A DNA stretch of 64,000 bases from Pedobacter sp. BS3 (GTDB taxonomy: Bacteria; Bacteroidota; Bacteroidia; Sphingobacteriales; Sphingobacteriaceae). Position 1 is the stretch's first letter. The number at the start of each line of letters is the position of its first letter. Below the pieces are notes generated by a model. It worked only from the letters and a program-made list of their open reading frames with translations. It was not told the DNA's origin and ran no database searches. Made by a program: the position numbers and the translations under genes. Where the stretch lies: the NCBI RefSeq assembly GCF_008274585.1, contig NZ_VTRT01000006.1, forward strand, positions 186,001-250,000, read 5' to 3'. Shown piece by piece: positions 1-6,747 of this stretch.

Positions 1-1589
1 GCTTCATCCGCTTTAAGCTTTGCCTGAAACTTTTCAAGCGTTACCGGCGATGACAGTCTTTTCTTCAGGGTTTCGCCCAGCACCCGTGCCCGGTCTTTAT
101 TCTGAATATCAAAAACCGCTTTGCCATTGCCCAGCCGGGCATACGAGGCTACCAGCAGCTCAAAAGCGCTTACGTGCTGCTGGAAGTAAAGAATTTTTTC
201 ACGACCCTTGAGCGTGCTGCGCAACTGCTCGGTAATATCTGCCGCCTTTTGTAATAAGGGAATTGCTGCCGCGAAATTTTTATCTTGATAATACAAAGCT
301 CCGGCATTATTGTACGAGCTTTCTGCCAGGCCCAGATCTCCTTTGGCCCTCGCTTTTTCTGCCGCTTCAACGTACAATTGTTTGGCTTTCTCTTTGTCGC
401 CCTGTTGCCATAATGAAATAGCTGTATTGGGGGTAAACTCATCGTATAAAGCATCCAGGTTATTCAGTTTGGCCGTGTTTAATGCCTGCTGAAAATAAAA
501 AGCCGCTTTTTTACGGTCGACGGGAATGGGCGATGCCACATACGCTATACCCAGAAAATTGCTGGCATTTGCCTGGTACCAGGCATCGCTTGTAGTATTC
601 TGAACCTTGCTAAGCGTTTCGGCAATAACTTTAAGGCTTTGCAGGGCGGTGGGGTCAGACTGCTGCACCCCGTTCATGAGTGTGGCGTAGTAGTACAAAA
701 AATTCGCTTTCTCATTACCATAATTAATGGCTGCGGGAACCAGCTTCCAATAAGCATTGCCAAAAGAAACGCCTTTTTCATAGTCGTTAACCCGCTGATA
801 GTGCGAAAGCACAATAGCTGCCGCAGATAGCTGGGCAGTAGCCATAATTTTGCCGGGGTAGCTTTTAGCCATATCCAGCGACTGCATGGCGTAAGGAAAA
901 TCGTAATCGTTGGCTGCATTAAAAAAGTTTTGCGCTGCCACAAAGGCCACTGTCGATCTCAGAAACTGAAATTCGGCAGGAACCTGGGCAAATAAACCGA
1001 GCGCCTTGTCAAAAGCGGATTTGGCCGGCGTATATTTTTTCGCGTTGATTTGCTGTACAGCCTCGTTAATAAGAGCGTTGATTTGTATGAATGTTTTGTT
1101 TCTTGCCGGATGCGCCGTTTTAACATACGTAAGCACTTCGTTGAAAACCGCCGGGTTTACATGATGCGCTATAATATCATTCAGGTCTTTCTCAACAGCC
1201 GGCAGGTTGTTGCCATCCGGGTCGAGCCATAAAGCCAGATTCAGGAACCCAAGCCCTTCGCTTTTTCTGTTCTGGGCATACAGCACATACGCTTTTATAA
1301 TGGTAGCACCTATATCCATCTGGTATAACTGGTAAGCGTTATCAGCATAGGCCGATGCCTGCGTTAAATCGTTTTTCAGCAGGTAGATCCAGGAAATTTG
1401 AACGTGCACACCGCTATATCCGGGCGCCTCTTTCAGCAAGGCCTGAAATTTGGGAAGCGCCTCGTCTGGTTTACCGGCATTGCTCAGTTGCCAGGCCTCC
1501 TGAAACCGGGCATTAAAATCCTGCGAGTAACCTGCTAATGGCGCAAGTATTGCAACAAGCAGCAGTATGAAGATGCGTTTTTTTACCAT
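1..1589 (-). CDS. TPR-repeat, probable CHAT-domain protein, exported; C-terminus beyond window
   Basis: An open minus-strand frame runs from an ATG at 1589 to the window edge, about 529 codons without a stop. The first ~22 residues are a signal peptide (basic MVKKR, hydrophobic stretch, ending GYSQ). The rest is helical, alanine-, tyrosine- and asparagine-rich TPR-like repeat sequence. Near the edge, at about residue 505, comes NKDRARVLGETLKKRL followed by a segment like those that precede the caspase-like CHAT peptidase domain in TPR-CHAT proteins. The catalytic His/Cys region would lie outside the window, so the CHAT assignment is inference from the linker. No operon partner is visible; the divergent neighbour is rpmB. 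An exported TPR scaffold without a peptidase domain is the alternative. Confidence 0.7.
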   Translation of the reverse strand, partial: MVKKRIFILLLVAILAPLAGYSQDFNARFQEAWQLSNAGKPDEALPKFQALLKEAPGYSGVHVQISWIYLLKNDLTQASAYADNAYQLYQMDIGATIIKAYVLYAQNRKSEGLGFLNLALWLDPDGNNLPAVEKDLNDIIAHHVNPAVFNEVLTYVKTAHPARNKTFIQINALINEAVQQINAKKYTPAKSAFDKALGLFAQVPAEFQFLRSTVAFVAAQNFFNAANDYDFPYAMQSLDMAKSYPGKIMATAQLSAAAIVLSHYQRVNDYEKGVSFGNAYWKLVPAAINYGNEKANFLYYYATLMNGVQQSDPTALQSLKVIAETLSKVQNTTSDAWYQANASNFLGIAYVASPIPVDRKKAAFYFQQALNTAKLNNLDALYDEFTPNTAISLWQQGDKEKAKQLYVEAAEKARAKGDLGLAESSYNNAGALYYQDKNFAAAIPLLQKAADITEQLRSTLKGREKILYFQQHVSAFELLVASYARLGNGKAVFDIQNKDRARVLGETLKKRLSSPVTLEKFQAKLKADE

Positions 1590-1993
1590 CGTATTGAGAG
1601 ACGTGTGTTAACAGAGGTAAAGATATTCTGATAGATCAGGCGTCTGCAATACCGGGAAATACGTAGATGATGTATTTAGATAAAAGATATTAGATGAAAT
1701 CAGCTTTACTGCCCTGAATGAGAAAAGAGTGGATTTTCACTTTGCTGGTAGCTAAACCTCACGGGGTTTCTGAAACTTGTCAGGCTTGCAAGTTTAACAG
1801 CACTGTCCTGACTTAGCTAAACCCGGTTGCAGCGAATACCGGCCTTGTGGCTAATGCCCTGCGAGGTATCGGGGCGGGCCTGTGCAGTATAAGCGGAAGA
1901 CGGGACTATCCTGTGCTGATGCAATACTGTCTTTGCTTTTCAAACTAAAAAACAATCAGTAAAAAGACATTGTAAAATAAATCGCAAACTGTA
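1590..1993. other. Intergenic region between CHAT-like gene and rpmB promoter
   Basis: No gene is supported here. Two adjacent small hairpins occur at 1754-1769 (AAACCTC...GGGGTTT) and 1773-1795 (AAACTTG...CAAGTTT). They resemble the AAACTTTGTCAA-type palindrome at 6315-6347, so they may be members of an intergenic repeat family. The rest shows no open frame with protein-like composition. Confidence 0.4.
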
Positions 1994-2024
1994 TTGTGAT
2001 TGTTATTTATTATTCGGATATTTG
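1994..2024 (+). promoter_or_regulatory. Bacteroidota-type promoter of rpmB-rpmG operon
   Basis: A TTG at 1994-1996 is separated by 20 nt from GATATTTG at 2017-2024, which matches the -7 consensus TAnnTTTG at five of six defined positions. Transcription would start near 2031, giving a leader of about 45 nt before the rpmB ATG at 2076. Confidence 0.5.
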
Positions 2025-2075
2025 CAAACTCTTTAAGAGGCTGTAGTTTATAACGAACGAAATACACACATAGTT

Positions 2076-2309
2076 ATGTCGAGAATTTGTGATTTAACAG
2101 GGAAAGCGCCTTTAAATGGTCACCACGTATCGAACTCGAACGTGAAAACCAAGCGTAAATTTTATCCTAACCTGAAAATAAAGAAATTTTATATCCCTGA
2201 AGAAGGGAAATGGATTACGCTGAAAGTATCTACATCGGCTATTAAAACCATTAACAAAAACGGCATTTCGGCTGTTATTGATAAATTTTTGAAAAAAGGA
2301 TACGTATAA
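2076..2309 (+). CDS. rpmB: 50S ribosomal protein L28
   Basis: This 77-residue basic protein begins MSRICDLTGKAPLNGHHVSN, the typical L28 N-terminus, followed by KTKRKFYPNL and a lysine-rich tail ending FLKKGYV. It is a component of the large ribosomal subunit. Length is normal for the Bacteroidota form. It is first in the block rpmB-rpmG-DUF4295-ftsY, with 42 nt to rpmG, and is probably transcribed from the promoter at 1994-2024. Confidence 0.97.
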   Translation: MSRICDLTGKAPLNGHHVSNSNVKTKRKFYPNLKIKKFYIPEEGKWITLKVSTSAIKTINKNGISAVIDKFLKKGYV

Positions 2310-2351
2310 TATAAGCATACGGCTTTGCTGTACGCATAACACGATAAGAAA

Positions 2352-2534
2352 ATGGCTAAGAAAGGCAACAGAGTTCAGGTGATATTAGAGTGTACCGAAC
2401 ACAAAGAGAGCGGTTTACCGGGTATGTCTCGTTACATTACCAAAAAGAACAAAAAGAATACTACCGAGCGCCTGGAGTTGAAAAAATACAATCCGGTGCT
2501 GAAACGCGTAACTGTTCATAAAGAGATAAAATAA
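2352..2534 (+). CDS. rpmG: 50S ribosomal protein L33
   Basis: The 60-residue protein starts [18 protein letters not shown] and carries the L33 signature [18 protein letters not shown]. Only one cysteine is present (ECTEHK), so the two CxxC zinc knuckles of the zinc-binding paralogue are absent; this is the zinc-independent form. It lies 42 nt after rpmB and 58 nt before the DUF4295 gene and is presumably co-transcribed with both. Confidence 0.96.
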   Translation: MAKKGNRVQVILECTEHKESGLPGMSRYITKKNKKNTTERLELKKYNPVLKRVTVHKEIK

Positions 2535-2592
2535 GGTTAATGGTTAGAAGGCGAAAGCCTGATTTTCATTCAATCAGTTAAATTTATAAAAC

Positions 2593-2763
2593 ATGGCAAA
2601 GAAAGTAGTTGCAACCCTTAAAACAGGTAAAGGTAAAGAATATTCGAAAGTTATTACCATGGTGAAATCACCTAAAACCGGCGCTTATTCTTTTAAAGAG
2701 ATTATTGCACATAACGATCACGTTAAAGACGCTATTGCAGCAGCAAAAGCATCTGCACAATAA
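2593..2763 (+). CDS. DUF4295 family small basic protein
   Basis: A short gene of 56 codons starts at ATG 2593 (MAKKVVATLKTGKGKEYSKV) and ends with TAA at 2761-2763. Small lysine-rich proteins of this kind, assigned to DUF4295, follow rpmG in many Bacteroidota genomes. Basic composition and ribosomal neighbours suggest association with the ribosome or RNA, but the function is unknown. The gene ends 25 nt before the terminator hairpin at 2788, so it closes the rpmB-rpmG unit. Confidence 0.9.
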   Translation: MAKKVVATLKTGKGKEYSKVITMVKSPKTGAYSFKEIIAHNDHVKDAIAAAKASAQ

Positions 2764-2787
2764 TAAATTGTTCTAACAAAATATAAG

Positions 2788-2820
2788 AGCCGTCCAGATT
2801 TGATTCCGGAGGGCTTTTTT
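2788..2820 (+). terminator. Rho-independent terminator after rpmB-rpmG-DUF4295
   Basis: AGCCGTCC (2788-2795) pairs with GGAGGGCT (2808-2815) with one mismatch across a 12-nt loop, followed directly by a run of T. ftsY begins 33 nt further on, so it has its own promoter or depends on read-through. Confidence 0.75.
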
Positions 2821-2852
2821 TGTTATCTGTAGTTTCATCAAATAAATGTCTT

Positions 2853-3815
2853 ATGGGATTATTTGATTTTTTTAAGAAAAAAGATACTTCGGTACAGGAG
2901 CAGGAAGCCTTGGACAAGGGGCTTGAAAAAACAAAGGAAGGTCTGTTTTCGAAAATCACCAAGGCGGTAGTTGGTAAATCTACCGTTGATGATGATGTGC
3001 TCGACGACCTGGAAGAAGTGCTGGTAACATCGGATGTGGGTGTAAATACTACGCTGAAAATTGTTAAGCGTATTGAAGAGCGTGTTGCCCGCGATAAATA
3101 TGTAAGCACATCGGAGCTGAACGGCATTCTGCGTGATGAAATTCAGCAGTTGCTGGCAGAAAACAACAGCAACGATTTTCAGAACTTTGAATACGGCAGT
3201 CATAAGCCTTACGTGATTATGGTGGTGGGAGTGAATGGCGTAGGCAAAACTACTACTATTGGTAAGCTGGCTCATAAGCTGAAAGCTGCCGGAAACCAGG
3301 TGGTGCTGGGCGCTGCCGATACGTTCAGAGCCGCGGCTGTTGACCAGTTAAAATTATGGGGCGAACGTGTGGATGTTCGTGTGGTGGCTCAGCCTATGGG
3401 TTCTGACCCGGCTTCGGTAGCGTTTGATACGCTGCAATCGGCTGTTGCTAATAATGACGATGTGGCAATTATTGATACGGCTGGTCGTTTGCATAATAAG
3501 GTAGCCCTGATGAACGAGCTGAGCAAGATTAAAAACGTAATGCAAAAGGTTGTACCCGGCGCTCCGCACGAGATTCTGCTGGTGTTGGATGCTTCTACCG
3601 GGCAAAATGCCATTGAGCAATGCCGGCAGTTTACCCAGGCAACAGACGTGAATGCGCTGGCTCTAACCAAGCTGGATGGTACGGCTAAAGGCGGCGTGGT
3701 TATCGGCATATCCGACCAGTTTAAAATACCGGTAAAGTACATTGGCGTGGGCGAGGGCATGGATCACCTGCAACTGTTTGACCGGAAAGCGTTTGTGGAT
3801 AGTTTGTTTAGATGA
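2853..3815 (+). CDS. ftsY: Signal recognition particle receptor FtsY
   Basis: FtsY is the membrane-associated SRP-receptor GTPase that docks ribosome-SRP complexes at the Sec translocon. The ATG at 2853 gives MGLFDFFKKKD, the usual short amphipathic N-terminus of Bacteroidota FtsY, and 320 residues; an upstream in-frame start at 2820 lies in the preceding terminator's T-run and is rejected. Visible motifs are the P-loop GVNGVGKTTT (~130), DTFRAAA, DTAGR and TKLDG. The acidic A domain is nearly absent. In many Bacteroidota rimO follows ftsY directly; here 1.1 kb with a nuclease-like gene and a toxin-antitoxin pair separates them. Confidence 0.97.
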   Translation: MGLFDFFKKKDTSVQEQEALDKGLEKTKEGLFSKITKAVVGKSTVDDDVLDDLEEVLVTSDVGVNTTLKIVKRIEERVARDKYVSTSELNGILRDEIQQLLAENNSNDFQNFEYGSHKPYVIMVVGVNGVGKTTTIGKLAHKLKAAGNQVVLGAADTFRAAAVDQLKLWGERVDVRVVAQPMGSDPASVAFDTLQSAVANNDDVAIIDTAGRLHNKVALMNELSKIKNVMQKVVPGAPHEILLVLDASTGQNAIEQCRQFTQATDVNALALTKLDGTAKGGVVIGISDQFKIPVKYIGVGEGMDHLQLFDRKAFVDSLFR

Positions 3816-3822
3816 TTAAAGA

Positions 3823-3946
3823 GGGTTACACAGATTGCCTGGATTTCACAGATTACAAAGAGAAATTTATAAATAGATAGAATATTCACAATCAAGCATC
3901 CGTGAAATCCCCAAATCGGTGTAATCTCATTAATCCGCGTAATCCC
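3823..3946. repeat. Short-repeat array A (AATCYGTGTAATC units, both orientations)
   Basis: Five copies of a ~13-nt word lie between ftsY and the GxxExxY gene. The first two are inverted (GGTTACACAGATT near 3824, GGATTTCACAGATTA at 3841-3855). The last three are direct (ATCCGTGAAATCC 3898-3910, AATCGGTGTAATCTC 3914-3928, AATCCGCGTAATCCC 3932-3946). The array thus contains its own large inverted repeat. The same word recurs in arrays B (4323-4427) and C (4903-4971). Confidence 0.85.
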
Positions 3947-3954
3947 CCATTAAT

Positions 3955-4332
3955 ATGGAACCTGAATTACTGCATGCTCAGTTAACTGAGAAAATTATTG
4001 GATGCTGTTTCGCCGTTCACCGGGAATTAGGGCCGGGTTTTAATGAGAAGATTTATTCAAGAGCGCTTCAGATACTATTTTTAAAAGAAGGAATCCGTTT
4101 TACGGCAGAAAAGGAGTTTGTAGTAATGTTTGATGGCAAGCAAGTTGGAAAATTCAGGTGTGATTTATTTATAGAAGATAAAGTGATTGTGGAACTAAAG
4201 TCAGTAACAGGAATTCAGCCCAAGCTATTTCAAAACCAGCTAATATCATATCTAAAAGCCGGCAAAGTAAAAACCGGACTACTCATAAATTTTGGCAACG
4301 CCAGCTGTGAAGTAAAACGTTTATCGGTGTAA
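3955..4332 (+). CDS. GxxExxY protein, PD-(D/E)XK nuclease-like
   Basis: This 125-residue protein contains the family-naming motif GFNEKIY within LGPGFNEKIY (~27-36) and a later RCDLFIEDKVIVELKSV (~69-85). The latter fits the D...ExK core of the PD-(D/E)XK superfamily (PDDEXK_3). No biochemical function is established for the family. The gene is wrapped by the short-repeat arrays: array A ends 9 nt before its ATG, and its stop codon lies inside the first unit of array B (4323-4334). It probably entered the ftsY-rimO interval together with the repeats. A degenerate nuclease fold used only for DNA binding is possible. Confidence 0.9.
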   Translation: MEPELLHAQLTEKIIGCCFAVHRELGPGFNEKIYSRALQILFLKEGIRFTAEKEFVVMFDGKQVGKFRCDLFIEDKVIVELKSVTGIQPKLFQNQLISYLKAGKVKTGLLINFGNASCEVKRLSV

Positions 4333-4427
4333 TCTACTAATCTGCGTAATCAAAACAATCCGTGTAATCGTCTAAATCAGTGTAATCCCTTAAATTATCA
4401 GTGTAATCCCTTAAATTTGTGTAATCC
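4323..4427. repeat. Short-repeat array B (six direct units)
   Basis: Six direct copies of ATCNGTGTAATC occur, at about 4323, 4339, 4357, 4375, 4397 and 4414, with 4-10 nt between units. The first includes the TAA stop of the GxxExxY gene. The array ends 6 nt before the antitoxin start at 4434. Unit length and spacing are too short and irregular for CRISPR. Confidence 0.9.
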
Positions 4428-4433
4428 TAATAT

Positions 4434-4652
4434 ATGAACAGCATAATCATACATACAGATAGTGATAGCGATTTATCTCTGCTAAAGCAACTGGCTAAAA
4501 AAATGGGATTGTCGTCTCATGTTGTATCTGGAAGTGAGAAAGAGGACATTGGTTTGGCTTTGGCTATAGAAGAAAATGATTCTGCTGATAACCTGACCAG
4601 GGAAGAGGCCGTATCTTATTATCAGGCTTTAAAGAATGAAAATAAGCTATAA
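4434..4652 (+). CDS. Probable antitoxin of RelE/ParE-type module
   Basis: The 72-residue acidic protein starts directly after repeat array B and overlaps the next gene by 17 nt, the usual arrangement of an antitoxin before its toxin. The sequence (SDLSLLKQLAKKMGL..., then an acidic helix NLTREEAVSYYQALK) is typical of small Bacteroidota antitoxins that pair with RelE-like toxins. No classical ribbon-helix-helix or Xre domain is recognisable. The assignment rests on size, charge and the partner gene. The repeat array just upstream may carry or contribute to its promoter. Confidence 0.75.
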   Translation: MNSIIIHTDSDSDLSLLKQLAKKMGLSSHVVSGSEKEDIGLALAIEENDSADNLTREEAVSYYQALKNENKL

Positions 4653-4965
4653 TCGCAGGTTTCTTAAAGATTTGGTCAGACTCCCTCAAAAAGACAGAAT
4701 TAAAATTGAAGAGTTTGTGTTCGGTGAAGCCGGGAAGTACAATGCTTCATCAGACATTGAAAAACTTGAAAAATTAAGCGGTTATTCACATTACTATAAA
4801 ATACGCTTTGGTAATTACAGGGTGGGTGTGAAATTAATTGATGAAGAATTGGTATTTGAAAGAGTATTGCATCGAAAGAAGTCTATAAGTATTTCCCTTA
4901 AATCATCTGTGCAATCATACCATCTGCGTAATCTCCCCAATCCGTGTAATCCCTTAAATCTGTGA
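4636..4965 (+). CDS. RelE/ParE-family toxin with repeat-encoded C-terminal tail
   Basis: The core, up to about residue 88, is a RelE/ParE-like protein: KISYNRRFLKDLVRLPQKDR, then YYKIRFGNYRVGVKL, ending FERVLHRKKSISI. Proteins of this family usually stop at 85-95 residues. Here the frame continues into array C (4903-4971), so the last ~20 residues (from SSVQSYHLRN onward) are translated repeat units, giving 109 residues. RelE relatives cleave mRNA on the ribosome and ParE relatives poison gyrase; which applies here is not clear. The tail suggests that the repeat array replaced the original stop codon. Whether the product stays active is unknown. Confidence 0.85.
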   Translation: MKISYNRRFLKDLVRLPQKDRIKIEEFVFGEAGKYNASSDIEKLEKLSGYSHYYKIRFGNYRVGVKLIDEELVFERVLHRKKSISISLKSSVQSYHLRNLPNPCNPLNL

Positions 4966-4971
4966 AATCTC
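4903..4971. repeat. Short-repeat array C overlapping toxin 3' end
   Basis: Four direct units (ATCTGTGCAATC 4905-4916, ATCTGCGTAATC 4922-4933, AATCCGTGTAATCCC 4939-4953, AATCTGTGAAATCTC 4957-4971) run to within 5 nt of the rimO ATG. Most of the array is inside the toxin reading frame. It may also have displaced the native leader of rimO. Confidence 0.9.
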
Positions 4972-4975
4972 ACTA

Positions 4976-6292
4976 ATGAAATCCAAAACAATAAATAAAC
5001 CCCGTGTAAATGTTATCACGCTCGGCTGTTCCAAGAATGTGTACGATTCTGAAGTGCTGATGGGACAGCTTCGCGGTAACCAGGTTGATGTAGTACATGA
5101 GGCGGAAAACGTAGGCAGCGATGATATTGTGGTAATCAACACCTGCGGCTTTATCGACAATGCCAAACAGGAATCTATTGATACCATTTTGCAGTACAGT
5201 CAGCTAAAGGAAGAGGGGAAGCTGGGCAAACTTATTGTGACAGGATGTTTATCCGAACGCTATAAACCCGAACTGGAAACCGAAATAACCAATGTGGATG
5301 CTTATTTCGGTACGAACGATTTGCAGCACATTTTGCATACGCTGGGCGCTGATTACAAGTATGAGCTTATCGGCGAACGCCTGCTCACTACGCCATCGCA
5401 TTTTGCCTATTTTAAAATTGCCGAAGGCTGTAATCGTCCCTGTTCATTCTGCGCTATTCCGCTGATGCGTGGCAAGCATGTGTCAAAGCCCATTGATGAA
5501 CTGGTAAAGGAAGCCAAAAGCCTGGCCCGGAATGGCACTAAAGAGCTGATTCTGATTGCCCAGGATTTAACCTATTACGGACTGGATTTATATGGCAAGC
5601 GCAACCTGGCCGATTTGCTGCGCAACCTGTCGGATGTAGATGGTATAGAATGGATACGTTTGCAGTATGCTTATCCTTCCGGTTTCCCGATGGAAATCCT
5701 GGATGTGATGAATGAGCGTGAAAATATCTGCAATTACCTCGACATGCCGCTACAGCATATTACCGATAACATGTTGCGTTCTATGCGGCGTGGTATTGAT
5801 AAGCAAAAAACCATCGACCTGGTAAATGCCATCCGTGATAAAGTTCCGGGTATCGCTTTGCGTACCACGTTAATATGCGGTTACCCCGGCGAAACCGGGC
5901 AAGACCACGAAGAAATGAAAGCCTGGGTAGAGCAAACCCGTTTTGACCGTTTGGGATGTTTCACCTATTCGCACGAAGAAAAAACACACGCCTATTCGCT
6001 GGAAGATAATATTCCGCAGGAAGTTAAGGAACAGCGTGTGGAAGATATTATGGACGTGCAGCAGGTTATTTCTTACGAGATAAACCAGCAGAAAATTGGC
6101 AAGACCTTTAACGTGCTTATTGATAAAACTGAGGGCGAGTACCTGGTTGGCCGCACCGAATTTGATTCTCCCGAAGTTGACAACGAAGTGCTTATCCCGG
6201 CAAAAGAGAACTACGCCGCTGTAGGCAGCTTTGTTAATGTAATCATAGACCGGGCGGAGGATTTTGATTTATATGGGCGGATAGTGAAGTAA
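4976..6292 (+). CDS. rimO: Ribosomal protein S12 methylthiotransferase
   Basis: RimO is a radical-SAM iron-sulfur enzyme that methylthiolates the conserved aspartate (Asp88 in E. coli) of ribosomal protein S12. The 438-residue product shows the N-terminal MTTase domain (TLGCSKNVYDSE, NTCGFI, VTGCLSER: three cluster cysteines), the radical SAM motif CNRPCSFCAIP at ~150 (CxxxCxxC), and a C-terminal TRAM domain ending ADFEDLYGRIVK-like (here EDFDLYGRIVK). SKNVYDSE and the S12-type central region favour RimO over MiaB. It begins right after repeat array C. Length is normal. Confidence 0.95.
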   Translation: MKSKTINKPRVNVITLGCSKNVYDSEVLMGQLRGNQVDVVHEAENVGSDDIVVINTCGFIDNAKQESIDTILQYSQLKEEGKLGKLIVTGCLSERYKPELETEITNVDAYFGTNDLQHILHTLGADYKYELIGERLLTTPSHFAYFKIAEGCNRPCSFCAIPLMRGKHVSKPIDELVKEAKSLARNGTKELILIAQDLTYYGLDLYGKRNLADLLRNLSDVDGIEWIRLQYAYPSGFPMEILDVMNERENICNYLDMPLQHITDNMLRSMRRGIDKQKTIDLVNAIRDKVPGIALRTTLICGYPGETGQDHEEMKAWVEQTRFDRLGCFTYSHEEKTHAYSLEDNIPQEVKEQRVEDIMDVQQVISYEINQQKIGKTFNVLIDKTEGEYLVGRTEFDSPEVDNEVLIPAKENYAAVGSFVNVIIDRAEDFDLYGRIVK

Positions 6293-6314
6293 AGCTGTTT
6301 TCTCAGCAAGAGAG

Positions 6315-6347
6315 AACTTTGTCAACCTTCACAAGGTTGACAAAGTT
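6315..6347. repeat. Perfect 15-bp palindrome after rimO
   Basis: AACTTTGTCAACCTT (6315-6329) and AAGGTTGACAAAGTT (6333-6347) are perfectly complementary around CAC. It lies between convergent rimO and the antitoxin-like ORF, so it could terminate transcription in both directions, though neither side has a clean T-run. Similar AAACTTG...CAAGTTT hairpins occur at 1773-1795, so a dispersed repeat is equally possible. Confidence 0.7.
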
Positions 6348-6538
6348 TAAAGATCTAATGAACTAAAAGCGGTTAATTCCTTGTCATTCAGATAGTCACT
6401 GTATAATTCTTCGGCAGCCAATTCCATTTGCTGATTTAGCTCATCCTTTTTAATGGATTTAAGAGTTTCTTCTACCACATAAAACCGTTTGGCAAGTGGC
6501 AGGCGCTGAATTTCTTGTATTAAATCTACTGTTTGCAT
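6347..6538 (-). CDS. Antitoxin-like small protein, C-terminally truncated, orphan
   Basis: This 63-residue ORF (MQTVDLIQEIQRLPLAKRFYV...KQQMELA-like segment NQQMELAAEELYSDY, then DKELTAFSSLDL) matches a common Bacteroidota family of ~75-residue antitoxin-like proteins in which the LTAF(S/T)(S/A)LD segment is followed by an acidic FYE-type tail. Here the frame ends right after LDL, at the edge of the perfect palindrome 6315-6347. No toxin gene follows on the minus strand; the next gene is convergent rimO. It looks like a remnant of a toxin-antitoxin pair cut at the palindrome. Function is inferred from family resemblance only. Confidence 0.6.
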   Translation of the reverse strand: MQTVDLIQEIQRLPLAKRFYVVEETLKSIKKDELNQQMELAAEELYSDYLNDKELTAFSSLDL

Positions 6539-6747
6539 CCGTTTCTAATATGAGATATGTATTCAATACCAACAATTCTTTAAAAGGAGTGTTGAGTACG
6601 TGCTGTATACATCTTATAAAGTTACAAAATAAAATAAGAGTATGCGTTGCATATTCCTGGACAGAATACGTTATCCAATATCGACACATTGTCAAATAAC
6701 GGGATACCTGTTACAAGATTGCGGCTTTTGCTTAACTTCGTCCCCCG

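Noticed and set aside
4323-4427. Repeated ~13-nt units that could be taken for a CRISPR array
   Set aside because: Units are much shorter than CRISPR repeats, spacers are only 4-10 nt, and no cas gene is present.
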